This document shows positions 7,676 to 17,854 of a stretch of DNA of 64,000 nt, piece after piece. The translations under genes and the position numbers were made by a program. Below the pieces are notes generated by a model that did not search any database, was not told the DNA's origin, and was given only the letters and a program-made list of their open reading frames with translations. The DNA lies in contig JADKCG010000006.1 in assembly GCA_016714745.1 (NCBI GenBank), positions 77,534 through 141,533 on the forward strand, in the 5' to 3' direction. How positions within the stretch are numbered: position 1 is the stretch's first letter; the number at the start of each line of letters is the position of its first letter. The stretch comes from Elusimicrobiota bacterium (GTDB lineage: Bacteria > Elusimicrobiota > Elusimicrobia > FEN-1173).

Positions 7676-10600
7676 GATTTCTCCTTTTTGGTCGCGCCCG
7701 CCACTCGCTTAATGAGCCCGCCAAATGAACGGGCCACGGGGGCGATCGCCCGAGCGGTGAGCGCGCGGGCGTCTTCGATTAAAACGTAAGCGGTGGGCAT
7801 CAGGAACAAGGTCATGGGCATGGCGATCATCAGCCCCCAGGCCAGAGCCAGAGCCATGGGGGAAACGAAGGGTTCGTACCCGTTCATGCCGAATTTGTCC
7901 TGCAAGAATTTTCCATAGGCCGTGGGCAACAGACCCAGAAGCGTCGTTACCGAACTCGCGAAAATGGGGCGCAACCGGACCACCGCGCCTTCCACGGCGG
8001 CCTCTTTCACGCCGAGCCCCTCTTCCCGGCGCTGATTGATGAAATTGACCAGCACGATGCCGTTGTTGACCACCACGCCGGTCATGGCGACGACGCCCAG
8101 AAGCGCCATAAAACTTACGGGCTGATTGTGCAGGAGCAGGGCCCACACGACCCCCAACATGCCGATCGGAATCGACAATAAGATCATGAACGGCTGAACA
8201 TAGGATTTAAAGATCGCGGCGAGGATCACGAAATCCAAAAAGATCGCCACCCCGAACGCTTTATACAGCGAGCGGAGCGATTTGTTGGTTTCCTCTTCTT
8301 CTCCGCCATAGACCAATTCGTACCCGGGGAATTCATCGGAAAGGGTCTTAAACTTGTTTTTTAAGCGCAGGTTGATTTCCCGGGACGTCGCCACCGCCGT
8401 GTCCACGTCCGCGGACACCGTAACGGCCGGACGGAAGTTGTAGCGTTCAAGGGAAGGAGGGCCGCGACTCTTCTCCACCCGAGCCACAGCGCCCAGCCTC
8501 ACGGGACGCCCCTGGGGATTGAGCACCTCCAGAGACATCAGTTCCTGGGCTTGGGTCCGTTGGTCCGACTGCAGGCGCACGCGGATTTTGATTTCGTCTT
8601 GTTCGTTCTCGCGGCGGATGACGCTGGCCTCGCCGCCGTCCACCGCGTACAAAATATTCTGCGCCACACCGGCCACCGTCAATCCGGCGAAAGCCGCCTC
8701 CCGCGGATTGAGGACCACGCGCATCTGAACCTTGCCTCCTTCCCGAGAATCCCGCAAATCCCGAACCCCCGGCCAGGAGGACAGCTCGTTTTTCATGTCG
8801 TCAACGATGCGGCCGATCACCGCCGGGTCCCGACCGCGGACCAAGACCTGCACGGCTTTCCCCACCGGGGGCCCCGTGCGAAGCTCTTCAAAAACCACCC
8901 GGCCGCCGCCCGGAATATTTTTCAGCTTCTCCCGCAAATCCGCAATGAGGGTTTTGGTTTTTCGTTTACGTTTTTCTTCGGGGGTCAAAAACACCCGCGC
9001 TTGGGCGTAGGCGGTTCCGGCCCGCATCTCTTCCTCAAACCCTTTCATTCCCACGTTGGAGGTCACGGCCTCCAAGTCTTCCGGGGAGATTTCCAACACC
9101 GCTCGCTCCACAAAGGCCATGGCCCGCTCCGTTTCTTTCAGGTGAGTCCCTTCCGGCATGTCGAGCTGAATGAAGAACTGATCGACCAATCCCGCGGGAA
9201 AAAGCACAAATTTAAGCCGATGGCGTGCGATCAGGACCGTCCCTAAAATGACGGCGAACGTCAAGAGAACAAATTTGAACCGATGGTGGACCCCCCAGGA
9301 CACCGCCGAGCGAAATCCGTTTCGAACATAGCGGAACCACCCCCGGGCCTCGGATTCTTGGGTGATCGGCCTGCCGAACGGGATCAGTTCCGCCACGTGG
9401 CCGGGCAAAATGAAAAAAGCTTCAAAGGCGCTCGCCAAAAAGGCCAGCACCACGATGATCGGGATCATCAACAAGAACTTGCCCATGATCCCCGTCACCA
9501 ACGCGAACGGTAAAAACGCCGCCGACGTGGATGCCACCGACGCCAACACCGGCACCACCACTTCCCGAGTTCCATCCAGGGCGGCTTGGAGCGGGGTTTT
9601 GCCCATTTCCAGATGGCGGTAAATATTTTCGGCCACCACCACCGAATCGTCGTCCAGCATCCCCAACACGATGATGAACGCCAACAGCGACATCAAGTTG
9701 ATGGTGAACCCCAGGGGAACCGCCAGGGCGAACGCCGCCGCAAAAGAAAGCGGAACGCCCAGGGCCGCCACCAGCGCCAACCGCCAATCCAAAAACAGGA
9801 AAAGCGCGGCTAAAATCAAAATACCGCCCTGCACCAAATTGTTGGTCATCACCGACAGTCGTCGTTTGATGAAGAAAGACCAATCGTCGGAAGCCACCAA
9901 CGTCAGCCCCTGGTCCTTGGCGCGAGCGGTGAACTTGGCTTGAACGGCCCGCACGGCGCTCGCCAACCGGATCGTGTCGCCCGAACTGAGTTTTCGAACG
10001 TTCAGATCGATGCTGGGAAGGCCGTTGGCCCGGTAGAGGAACCGGGGGTCTTCGAACCGTTCCGCCACCCGGGCCACGTCTTTGACACGAAGGAATTGCC
10101 GGGCGTCGTTGCCGCGAAGGATAAAGTCCCCCACCTGGCCGGCCGACAAGACCGAACCGGTAACCCGCACCCAAAATTCCTGCGTGCCCACCTCCACCGT
10201 TACGGCGGAAACATCGGTGTTGCGGGCGCGCACCGCGGCGGCCACTTCCGGACAAGGTCAACTGATGCTGATTCAAAAGGCGGCGGTCGGCCTCGATCCA
10301 AATCTCCCGCTTTTTGTATCCGCTCTTCTCCACCCGAGACACCCCGGGCAGGTCTTCCACCACGTCCGCCAGTTCATCGGAGAAATGACGGCGAACCTCT
10401 TCCTCCCCCCCCGCCACCGACAGCGTAATCAAGGGACGATCGCTGGTTATTTCTTGAACCACGGGCCGGTCCACCTCCGCCGGGAAATCCGTGACGCGGT
10501 TGACCGCCTGTTCGATGTCGTTGATCGCCCGGTCGATTTGCCGTTTCGACAAATCTTCGTCCATCCGAACCGTGATGACGGAGCGATTTTCCAGGGAAGA

Positions 10601-10838
10601 GGAAAACACTTTGTCGATCCCCGCCACCGGCCGAAGCTGTTCCTCAATTTTGGTCGTGACCAACCGCTCCACTTCCTCCGGCGAGGCCCGGGATAAAGGG
10701 TGGTGATGACCACAATGTCAAAATCGATTTCCGGAACGCCTCCCGCCTCACATGAAAAAACTGATACCCCCCCACCACCAAAAGGAAGAGGGTGATGAGG
10801 TTTGTGACCACCGGCCGACGGAGAAAAAAATCAATCAC
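7669..10838 (-). CDS. RND efflux permease (AcrB family), three apparent frameshifts
   Basis: About 1056 residues if repaired. The N-terminus MIDFFLRRPVVTNLITLFLL (from 10838) is in one frame, the porter segment VERLVTTKIEEQLRPVAGI in a second, and everything from 10245 (VAAAVRARNTDVSAV) in a third. The breaks fall at about 10733 (one C missing in TTCCCGGAA), 10688 (one G missing in GGGGCC) and 10248 (an extra G). Motif VVAENIYRHLEMGKTP and paired membrane blocks mark it as a hydrophobe/amphiphile RND pump. It overlaps its TolC partner gene by 8 bp. No adaptor gene is nearby. Confidence 0.88.
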
Positions 10839-12378
10839 GGGTCGTTCCCCAGGCGCGCGCGAGGCCCCCCGTGGCCCGGGCCAGTTCGACTTGGGTCATG
10901 AGTTCGTCGGCTTCGGCCAGCAGGGCGAGGGTTTGGGCCCGTTGCAAATCTTTTTGAAAGCGCACCAACAGGTCCGTGCTCGATCGTCCCCGACGAAAGT
11001 TGGCCCTTTCGGCCTCCAGTTTTTTCCGTTCGATGGCCACGATCCGGCGGCGCACCGACACCCGTTCCAGGGCGAGGCGCCGGGCCTCCATCTGGTCCCG
11101 AATATCGCGCAGAGCCGCCTCCGTGACCCGAGCCAGTTCTTGCCGAGCGTCTTCCAAGGTCAGCGCTCCGCTCTTTCGCTCCAACTTTTCTTTTCGCCCG
11201 GCGAAGGGAACACGGAAAGCCAGTCCGGCGCTCACGACGGGATTGTCCCATTGGCTCAAATCCTTCCAGGCGGGACTGTAGCCCGTGTCCAACCCCGCCA
11301 TCCCATAAGACCCCAAAAAAGAAAGTTCCGGCAACGTATCCAGGATCCCCACCCGTTCGTTCCATTGGGCCGCTTCCAGCCTCGCCCGAGCCGCTTCAAG
11401 ATCGGGGCGGGAGTTTAGCCCCAGTGCCACGGCGTCGGGTTCGGACGTGGGCAAAACCAAATCCAAGGTCGGCGTGGACACCGCCACCTCCCCGGCGGAG
11501 GATTCCCCCTGGCGGTGGAGGACCGCCAAAAGGCTCAACCGCGCCCGCTCCAAAAGCGACGTCGAAAGTAAAACCTCGGCTTCGTCCACTTCCAAAGAGG
11601 CTTCGGCCTGGGCCAGATCCGAGGAGTCGGCCAAACCGTAACGGGTGCGGTCTTGATAGACGTCCAGCAGTTTTTTCGATGAAGCCCGTGAGTCCAAGGC
11701 CACGTTCAAATTTTCATGGGCGAAATAATATGTCACGTAGGCCTTGCCCGCGGCCAACACCGTGTTTTCGACCGCCGTGGCGGCCTGGGACTCGGCGGCC
11801 CGGGTGGCCGCGCGATAGAGACCACGTCGGGCCTTGTCGGGGCGACCCCAGAAATACCGGAGGAGGGGTTGATCAACGCTGAGGGTCAGCCGCGAATCCA
11901 CCGTGGGGTCCAGGGGGCGAAAAGCCGACGGGCTGGAAAGACGGTTGTTCGTCCAGGCCAGGCGGGCCGTGGTTCCGAGCAAAGTCCGCTGGGTGATGCC
12001 AAGGTCGAAAACGCTCTCCCGGCTTTCCTCCCCTTGGACGACAGGAGCGGCCCGAGGCGATTCGTCTTTTTTCCAATTCATGAGACCGAAAAAATCCGGG
12101 TCGGTCTCCGCCAGGAGAAGCGGCTCTTGAAGACCGGCTTGCCGGGCGGCGATCAGGGCCCGGGCGACCTCCGGCGATTTTTCCACCGCTTCCCGCACGG
12201 CGTCGGAGAGAGAAAGGAACGGCTGGGCCCCACACAAAGGGGCGAGACATAGAATCGCCCATCCGGAAACCGCGACCGAGATTCGACTGCCCCGGAGCCG
12301 CCGTCGACAGGCGGCCCGGCGGGATTTTCCCGGTCTCATAGACGAATCGGCTGGGTCCACTGAATTTTTCGGGGTCAT
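10831..12378 (-). CDS. TolC-family outer-membrane efflux protein
   Basis: 515 residues. The long N-terminus is basic (RRAACRRRLRGSR), then a signal peptide (VSGWAILCLAPLCGAQP), then two repeated alpha-helical halves typical of the outer-membrane efflux channel. Motifs include LSLSDAVREAVEKSPEV and NSRPDLEAARARLEAAQWNE. It forms the periplasm-spanning exit duct for an RND pump. The start overlaps the end of the first RND gene by 4 bp and the end overlaps the second RND gene by 8 bp. The true start may be the second Met (residue 14). Confidence 0.88.
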   Translation of the reverse strand: MTPKNSVDPADSSMRPGKSRRAACRRRLRGSRISVAVSGWAILCLAPLCGAQPFLSLSDAVREAVEKSPEVARALIAARQAGLQEPLLLAETDPDFFGLMNWKKDESPRAAPVVQGEESRESVFDLGITQRTLLGTTARLAWTNNRLSSPSAFRPLDPTVDSRLTLSVDQPLLRYFWGRPDKARRGLYRAATRAAESQAATAVENTVLAAGKAYVTYYFAHENLNVALDSRASSKKLLDVYQDRTRYGLADSSDLAQAEASLEVDEAEVLLSTSLLERARLSLLAVLHRQGESSAGEVAVSTPTLDLVLPTSEPDAVALGLNSRPDLEAARARLEAAQWNERVGILDTLPELSFLGSYGMAGLDTGYSPAWKDLSQWDNPVVSAGLAFRVPFAGRKEKLERKSGALTLEDARQELARVTEAALRDIRDQMEARRLALERVSVRRRIVAIERKKLEAERANFRRGRSSTDLLVRFQKDLQRAQTLALLAEADELMTQVELARATGGLARAWGTTRD

Positions 12379-15300
12379 CCCAATGTCGAGGGGACCTCTC
12401 GAACTTCTCCCAATTCTACGAGAGCTTCTTTTAAGTCTCTGTCGTGCCGATGGCTTTGCAAGCGGGCCAACAAACTGTAGGCCGCTGGCACGACGAAAAG
12501 AGTGAGCAGGGTCGAGACCGCAACGCCGCCGATCACCACCACCGCCATGGGGCGGATGGTTTCGGCCCCGGCGCCGAAACTGAACGCCGCGGGGAGCGCC
12601 CCCGCGATGGTGGAGACCGACGTCATCACCACAGGACGGAGCCGAACGGGGCAGGCTTCCAACAGGGCCTCCCGAACGTTGCGGCCCAGTTTTCGCCGTT
12701 CGTTGGTAAATTCCACGAGCAGAATCGAATTCTTTTTGACCAGCCCCATCAAAAGCAGTAAGCCGATCATGCTGTAGATATTCAGCGTGATGCCCGTTAA
12801 CCGAAGCGCCAGAAGCGCCCCGGTGATGCTGAAGGGCAGGGCCAGGAGGACCGTGAACGGATGGATGAAACTGTTGAACTGGGCCCCGAGCACCATGTAG
12901 GCCACGAAAAGGCCCAAAACGAGAGCAAAGGTGAGGGAGGAGAACGATTCCTTAAAAGTCTGGGCGCTCCCGGACAGGACCAGGCGGTTTCCTTCGGGCA
13001 AACCCGCGCCGGCTTTATCCAAGAAACTCAAAACTTCTCCCTGGGAATGGCCGGGAGCGATGTTGGCGAAAATCCCGATGGCCCGTTCCCGGTTCTTCCG
13101 CGTAATGGTGAGAAGCGTGGGTTTTTCCCGAACGGCCACCACCTCGGAGAGCCGCACCAGTTCCCCCCTATTGTTTCGAACATAGACGCGTTCGATGTCG
13201 GCCGACGTTTCTCGATCGCCGGTGGCCAGGCGGACCCGAATGTCGTAGCGTTTCCCTCCCCGGGTAAACTTGCCTGCGCGAACGCCGCCGATCATCGCGT
13301 TAATGGTATCGGCGATGGCGCCCACGGTGACGCCCCGCTCGTTGGCCTTTTCCCGGTCCGGCGTGACGCGAACCTCGGGCATGCCGAGTCGGTAGTCCGT
13401 GTCCACATCCACGACCAAGCCGGACCCTTCCATTTTCTTCATGAGGTCGGCGCTGACGGCGGCCAGGGTATCCCAATCCCGGCCGCGCACGGTCAATTCC
13501 ACGGGGTAACCCCGCTGGGCCGTGAACCCTTGTTGGGAGAGGTCCTGCACGCCCACTTTCATGACCCCCGGAATCCCATTCAACTTTTTTCGCAAGAGAT
13601 TGATTAAATCCGACTGGGTGGCGGGTTTTTTGAAGGGGTCGGCCACGGGGCGAGAGCCCCGAGGTTTCATCGAGACGAACATCATCCCGGAATTGACGTC
13701 GCCGCCGCCGAACCCGCCGATGGCGGCGAACGTCCGCAAAACTTCGGGCCGTTCCGTGACGATGGCCTCCGCCTTCTTCATCACGTCATCGGTAAACCCA
13801 ATGGAGGACCCCAGGGGTGCTTGGAGCCTGACCAGAAACCGGCTTTGGTCTTGGGACGGGACAAATTCTTTTTTAACCCCTTTGGCGAGAAAAAGGGACC
13901 CTACAAAGATCGCCAGGGCCAGACCAAGGACCGCCCACCGGGCGTTTAAACAACGGACCAACGAACGGCGGTAGAGGTGGGAGAGCCCCGTCATCAACCG
14001 GTCCATGGCCCGGCCCAGCGCGGTGGTATGCCCGACCTCCAAAAACTGGGAACAGCGCATGGGCGCCAGGGTGAGGGCCTCCAGAAGCGAAAGCGTCACG
14101 GCCACCGACAACGTCACGCCGAACGAAAAAAGGAATTTCCCGATGATCCCTTTCATAAAGATCACCGGGACAAAAATGGCCAAGATCGCCACCGTGGCCG
14201 CCATGGCGGCGAAAGATATTTCCCGCGCACCCACCAAAGCGGCACGGACACGGCTCTGGCCCGCTTCTCTGTAACGGACAATATTTTCCAACACCATGAT
14301 GGCATCGTCCACCACGATACCGACACAAAGGGAAAGCCCCAGGAGCGTGAAGGTGTTTAGGGTGAAGCCGAAAAAATAAAGGAACGTGAAGGCCCCCACG
14401 ATGGACGTGGGAATGGCCAAGATCACGTTCAAGGCCGAACTGAATGAACCCAAAAAAAGCCAGCAGACGAGGGAGGTCAAGATCGCGGCCAACACCAGGG
14501 TCGTGACGAGCTCATGGACGGAATCGCGAATAAAACGAGTCGTGTCGAAGTTCAAGTCGATGGCCAACCCCATCGGAAGATCCTTACGCACCTCCGCCAT
14601 GCGGCGAAGCACCTCGTCGGCGACGGCCACGGCGTTGGCCCCGCGCTGTTTGCGGATCCCCAACCCGACCGCCGAAACCCCGTTGGAGCGGGAAATCCGA
14701 CGAAGATCCGCCAACCCATCCTCCACCTCCGCCACGTCGCCGATCCGGATGGTTTTGTAGATGGGCGACCCACTCCGGGCGGGAAGGATGATCCGGCGAA
14801 AATCTTCAACGGTGGCGGCCTCGCCCATCACCCGCACGTTCAATTCCTGGCGAGGCGCCTCGATCCGGCCCGCCGGGACTTCGGCGTGCTGAGCGGTGAT
14901 GGCGCGAAGAACGTCTTCGGCCGCTAATTCTCTCTGCCGCAATTTTTCCGTGTCCAACCAAACTCGCAGGTTCGGGTCGATGTAACCGCCCAGGGAAACT
15001 TCGGCAACGCCGGGCACGGTGGTGAATCGATCTTTTAAGTTGTCCCGAACATATTCCATTAAAAATCGTCGGTCCCGCGTTCCGCTGACCGCCAACCACA
15101 TAATCGGTTGATCTTCGGGATTGGATTTAGAAACGACGGCAGGGTCCACTTCGTTGGGAAGGAGGCGCTGGGCCTGCGCCAACTTGGTTTGCACTTCCTG
15201 GAGCGCCACGTCGATGTCTTTGGACAGATCGAATTCCAACGTGACGCTCGAACGGCCTTGCCGGGAGGTGGACGACACTTCCCGGATCCCTTGAACGCTC

Positions 15301-15515
15301 ATCACCGCGTCCTCGACCACGTCCGTCACTTCGGTTTCCATCACTTCGGGGGCGGCGCCCTCCCAATCGATGGAAACCGTGAGTACCGGGAAATCCACGT
15401 CCGGCAATTGGCTGACTCCCATTTTCTGATAGCTCAATGCGCCGAAAACAATCAGGCCGATCATAAACATCCAAGCGAAAACGGGGTTTTTGATGGAAAG
15501 GTCTGAGAGGGTCAA
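12375..15515 (-). CDS. RND efflux permease (AcrB/MdtC family), intact
   Basis: 1046 residues, the normal family length. It starts MTLSDLSIKNPVFAWMFMIG with the first membrane helix. Porter-domain repeats follow, then GIVVDDAIMVLENIVRYRE (helix 4 proton-relay aspartates). The second half begins MTGLSHLYRRSLVRCLNARW and ends with GLVKKNSILLVEFTNE. It exports hydrophobic compounds using the proton gradient; the substrate is unknown. It overlaps both flanking TolC-family genes by 4 bp. Confidence 0.94.
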   Translation of the reverse strand: MTLSDLSIKNPVFAWMFMIGLIVFGALSYQKMGVSQLPDVDFPVLTVSIDWEGAAPEVMETEVTDVVEDAVMSVQGIREVSSTSRQGRSSVTLEFDLSKDIDVALQEVQTKLAQAQRLLPNEVDPAVVSKSNPEDQPIMWLAVSGTRDRRFLMEYVRDNLKDRFTTVPGVAEVSLGGYIDPNLRVWLDTEKLRQRELAAEDVLRAITAQHAEVPAGRIEAPRQELNVRVMGEAATVEDFRRIILPARSGSPIYKTIRIGDVAEVEDGLADLRRISRSNGVSAVGLGIRKQRGANAVAVADEVLRRMAEVRKDLPMGLAIDLNFDTTRFIRDSVHELVTTLVLAAILTSLVCWLFLGSFSSALNVILAIPTSIVGAFTFLYFFGFTLNTFTLLGLSLCVGIVVDDAIMVLENIVRYREAGQSRVRAALVGAREISFAAMAATVAILAIFVPVIFMKGIIGKFLFSFGVTLSVAVTLSLLEALTLAPMRCSQFLEVGHTTALGRAMDRLMTGLSHLYRRSLVRCLNARWAVLGLALAIFVGSLFLAKGVKKEFVPSQDQSRFLVRLQAPLGSSIGFTDDVMKKAEAIVTERPEVLRTFAAIGGFGGGDVNSGMMFVSMKPRGSRPVADPFKKPATQSDLINLLRKKLNGIPGVMKVGVQDLSQQGFTAQRGYPVELTVRGRDWDTLAAVSADLMKKMEGSGLVVDVDTDYRLGMPEVRVTPDREKANERGVTVGAIADTINAMIGGVRAGKFTRGGKRYDIRVRLATGDRETSADIERVYVRNNRGELVRLSEVVAVREKPTLLTITRKNRERAIGIFANIAPGHSQGEVLSFLDKAGAGLPEGNRLVLSGSAQTFKESFSSLTFALVLGLFVAYMVLGAQFNSFIHPFTVLLALPFSITGALLALRLTGITLNIYSMIGLLLLMGLVKKNSILLVEFTNERRKLGRNVREALLEACPVRLRPVVMTSVSTIAGALPAAFSFGAGAETIRPMAVVVIGGVAVSTLLTLFVVPAAYSLLARLQSHRHDRDLKEALVELGEVREVPSTLG

Positions 15516-16792
15516 GGGAGAACCTCGGGGATAGATCCGGCGGCCAGTTCCAGTCGGATCGACACATTTTTAGCGGCGAGCCGGACGGTATCGAGAGCCA
15601 ACTGGGTGTCTTGCCAGGTGTTTAAGGCGGCCAGGACGTCCAGGTTATTCACAAGGCCCAATCGGTATTCGTTCCGCTGGACAGTGTAATTTCGTTCGGC
15701 CAAATCCGCGGACCGTTTCAATTTTTCCATTTGAGAAAGCAGGCTTAAGAGATTCCGGTGCCGTTCCCGCACTTCCCCCTCGGCGTCGCGTCGAACCTGG
15801 GACAACTGGAGCGCCGCGGTCCGCTCATCCGACTCCGCCAACCGAACAAGGCTTTGGGTTTGACCCCCGGTGTAGAAGGGGGCGTTCAAAGAAAAGAGCG
15901 CGTCCCAGTCGATGGGTTCATTGGCCCCCACCCGTTTCACGTAATAGTTGCCCGTCAGGTCCAACGTGGGCAAATAGATTCGTCGCGCAGACTTGACGAA
16001 CTGTGCTCGGGAAAGACGGCGGGACTCCGCTGACCGCACATCCGGCCGCTGGGCCACGCGCTCCAGATAACGGTCGATGGACGCCGGGGCAACGGCATCG
16101 GGTTGGTCATCCATAATTGCGGTCACTTGGGCTCTTAAAAGCGTGTTTAAGACCGCCAAGGCGGCCTCGCGAAACCCCCGGGCCGATTCCCATCGAGATT
16201 CCAAATTGGCCGCCTGGGACTCGGTGGAAAGGATTTCGCTTTCCCGAGACCGTCCGATGGCCAACCGTTTTTTTAACTCTTGAACCCGATCGGTGGACAA
16301 GCGAATAAGGTTTTGAAGGCTTTCCATTTCCTGGTCCCGGTCGGCGATCGTAAAAAAAAGGCCCGCCACGTCCTCGTAAAGCAAGATTTTGGATCGAGAC
16401 ACGGTTTCTTGACGAGCGGCGATCTCTTCCTTCTGGCCTTTCATGGCGGCAAATTCGCGAAACCCCGCGAAAATGGTCTGTTTCCCATAAAAGGAAGCTT
16501 CGACCTGATCCCCGCGAACCAACGTACCGTTGGCGCTCGAAGGGGAGCCCGCGGTGTCCTGAAATTTCTCCGTGGCGCGGAACCCCACGGACGGAAGAAT
16601 CCCCGACCGAAGCTGGGCATATTGCGCCTCCCCCCGGCGCACGTCTTCCTCCGACAACCCCACCGACTCGCTCCGCTCCAGCGCCAGACGGTAACAGGCG
16701 TCCAACGTCAGGGGCCCAGTGGCAACCTGAACATTTTCCGCTCGAACAAAAGAGGAAAAAAGTAAAGAAATGAAGAAAACGTTTTTCTGCAT
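15512..16792 (-). CDS. TolC-family outer-membrane efflux protein, first gene of efflux operon
   Basis: 426 residues. The signal peptide is MQKNVFFISLLFSSFVRAEN. Two outer-membrane efflux repeats follow, with LTLDACYRLALERSESVGLS and the second-half motif YTVQRNEYRLGLVNNLDVLAAL. It overlaps the RND permease by 4 bp and heads the seven-gene operon down to PilZ. The ~110-nt repeated element (16803-16912) ends about 10 nt before its ATG, so it would lie in the leader of the operon transcript. Confidence 0.9.
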   Translation of the reverse strand: MQKNVFFISLLFSSFVRAENVQVATGPLTLDACYRLALERSESVGLSEEDVRRGEAQYAQLRSGILPSVGFRATEKFQDTAGSPSSANGTLVRGDQVEASFYGKQTIFAGFREFAAMKGQKEEIAARQETVSRSKILLYEDVAGLFFTIADRDQEMESLQNLIRLSTDRVQELKKRLAIGRSRESEILSTESQAANLESRWESARGFREAALAVLNTLLRAQVTAIMDDQPDAVAPASIDRYLERVAQRPDVRSAESRRLSRAQFVKSARRIYLPTLDLTGNYYVKRVGANEPIDWDALFSLNAPFYTGGQTQSLVRLAESDERTAALQLSQVRRDAEGEVRERHRNLLSLLSQMEKLKRSADLAERNYTVQRNEYRLGLVNNLDVLAALNTWQDTQLALDTVRLAAKNVSIRLELAAGSIPEVLP

Positions 16793-16802
16793 GTGCCTCA
16801 GT

Positions 16803-16912
16803 GAACCTAAAAATTTCAGATGACCAAGCCTTTCCGCCTGGGAGGGTTGGGAAATTCTGTTCCGGACCCTAGCGACGGTAGCCCTGTGCCAACCGGAGAA
16901 TCCCGGTTAAAT
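16803..16912 (-). other. Conserved ~110-nt structured element, copy A
   Basis: Closely similar to 42824-42934 and 61451-61560. Shared blocks on the sense strand include CCGGTTGGCAC, GGAACAGAATTT (A and B), CCCTCCC, GGCGGAAA and CTGAAA. The ends TTAACC and AGGTT can pair, and CCGG/CCGG can form a 5' hairpin. It lies directly upstream of the efflux operon on the same strand. It matches no riboswitch class I can name. The remaining intergenic sequence to 16999 shows nothing else. Confidence 0.65.
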
Positions 16913-16999
16913 CGAAGGAGAACGTGCTAGGGACCATTATCTCAAATTCATTAAGGGACGGGGAGATTGGATTTGGAAACTTGGCCCATGAACAAATAG

Positions 17000-17854
17000 T
17001 TACTTCTTTTCAGTGGATTTGACCCGTTCTTGGAGGACGCTGAGCGGTTTTTCCCAGAGGAGTTCGCCGCCTTTGTCTTCGATGCGGACATTTTGGACCA
17101 AGAGGCCGTCGGGGTCAAATTTTTTGGTGACATCGACCGCCACTTCGGCGACGGCGGCTTCCAAAACGTCGAGGGAAGACGGCGTGAGTTCGTCGTCTTC
17201 GGGGCGTTCGAGGGCCAGAATAAGGATCCCTTCCTCGACGCGGCCCCGCACTTGGGTGATGCGCAAGAAGACACTGACCAGGGGGTTGCCGGTGAGTTGA
17301 CGGTGAAGGCGGGAAGAAACGAGCCGGGCGATAAACTCTGGCATGGTGATGTCGGTGAGTGGTTCCGGGGATTGAGCGGGGTCTTCCGCACCGTCGGTTT
17401 CGATCACCAGACGGTCCTCGAAATCGCTTCGGGAATAACGCATGTAAATGAGCCCCTTAATGTCGGGGATATATCGCAAAAGGGTGATGGCGGAGCCCAG
17501 CCGGGCATCTTTCACTTTCATCACCAAGAAATCCACCTTGGCATCAGTGGAAAGGGCGGCACGGGTACCGGAGAGCATGACGCCCTCCAATGTTTCCAGA
17601 GCCTCTTTTTGGAAATCCAAATTCAGGCCGATCAGACCTTCCAGGGCGCACGAGAGGTACAGCGTCTTTCCCACAAGACGGGCATCCACGTCGAGCTTTT
17701 GCTCTTTTTTGCACAAGTCGCGCACGGCTTCCGGCAAACGGTCTGCCGGAAAAGAAACAGGGCCGCAGGCGCTAAGCGCCGGGAGAGTTAAAAGAAGGAG
17801 GCGGAGTGTCTGGAGTGACCGTTTCAATGGGCGCTTGATCTCGGGCTTTGCCAT
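17000..17854 (-). CDS. Putative lipoprotein, function unknown
   Basis: From the ATG at 17854 the product has 284 residues. A basic n-region and hydrophobic stretch (TLRLLLLTLPALSAC) end in a lipobox Cys (about residue 30), so it should be lipidated and membrane-anchored. The rest is soluble, with helical segments such as MPEFIARLVSSRLHRQLTG. I recognise no family. The 5' end overlaps the ftsH 3' end by ~83 bp in a different frame. A TTG at 17827 would shorten the overlap and still keep a good signal peptide; an ATG at 17884 is also open. Confidence 0.7.
   Translation of the reverse strand: MAKPEIKRPLKRSLQTLRLLLLTLPALSACGPVSFPADRLPEAVRDLCKKEQKLDVDARLVGKTLYLSCALEGLIGLNLDFQKEALETLEGVMLSGTRAALSTDAKVDFLVMKVKDARLGSAITLLRYIPDIKGLIYMRYSRSDFEDRLVIETDGAEDPAQSPEPLTDITMPEFIARLVSSRLHRQLTGNPLVSVFLRITQVRGRVEEGILILALERPEDDELTPSSLDVLEAAVAEVAVDVTKKFDPDGLLVQNVRIEDKGGELLWEKPLSVLQERVKSTEKK

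Noticed and set aside
16803..16912. Reading the conserved element as a c-di-GMP, cobalamin or TPP riboswitch
   Set aside because: The GGCACAGGG and CTACCG blocks recall parts of known classes, but the conserved cores of those classes are missing and the orientation to genes is not constant.
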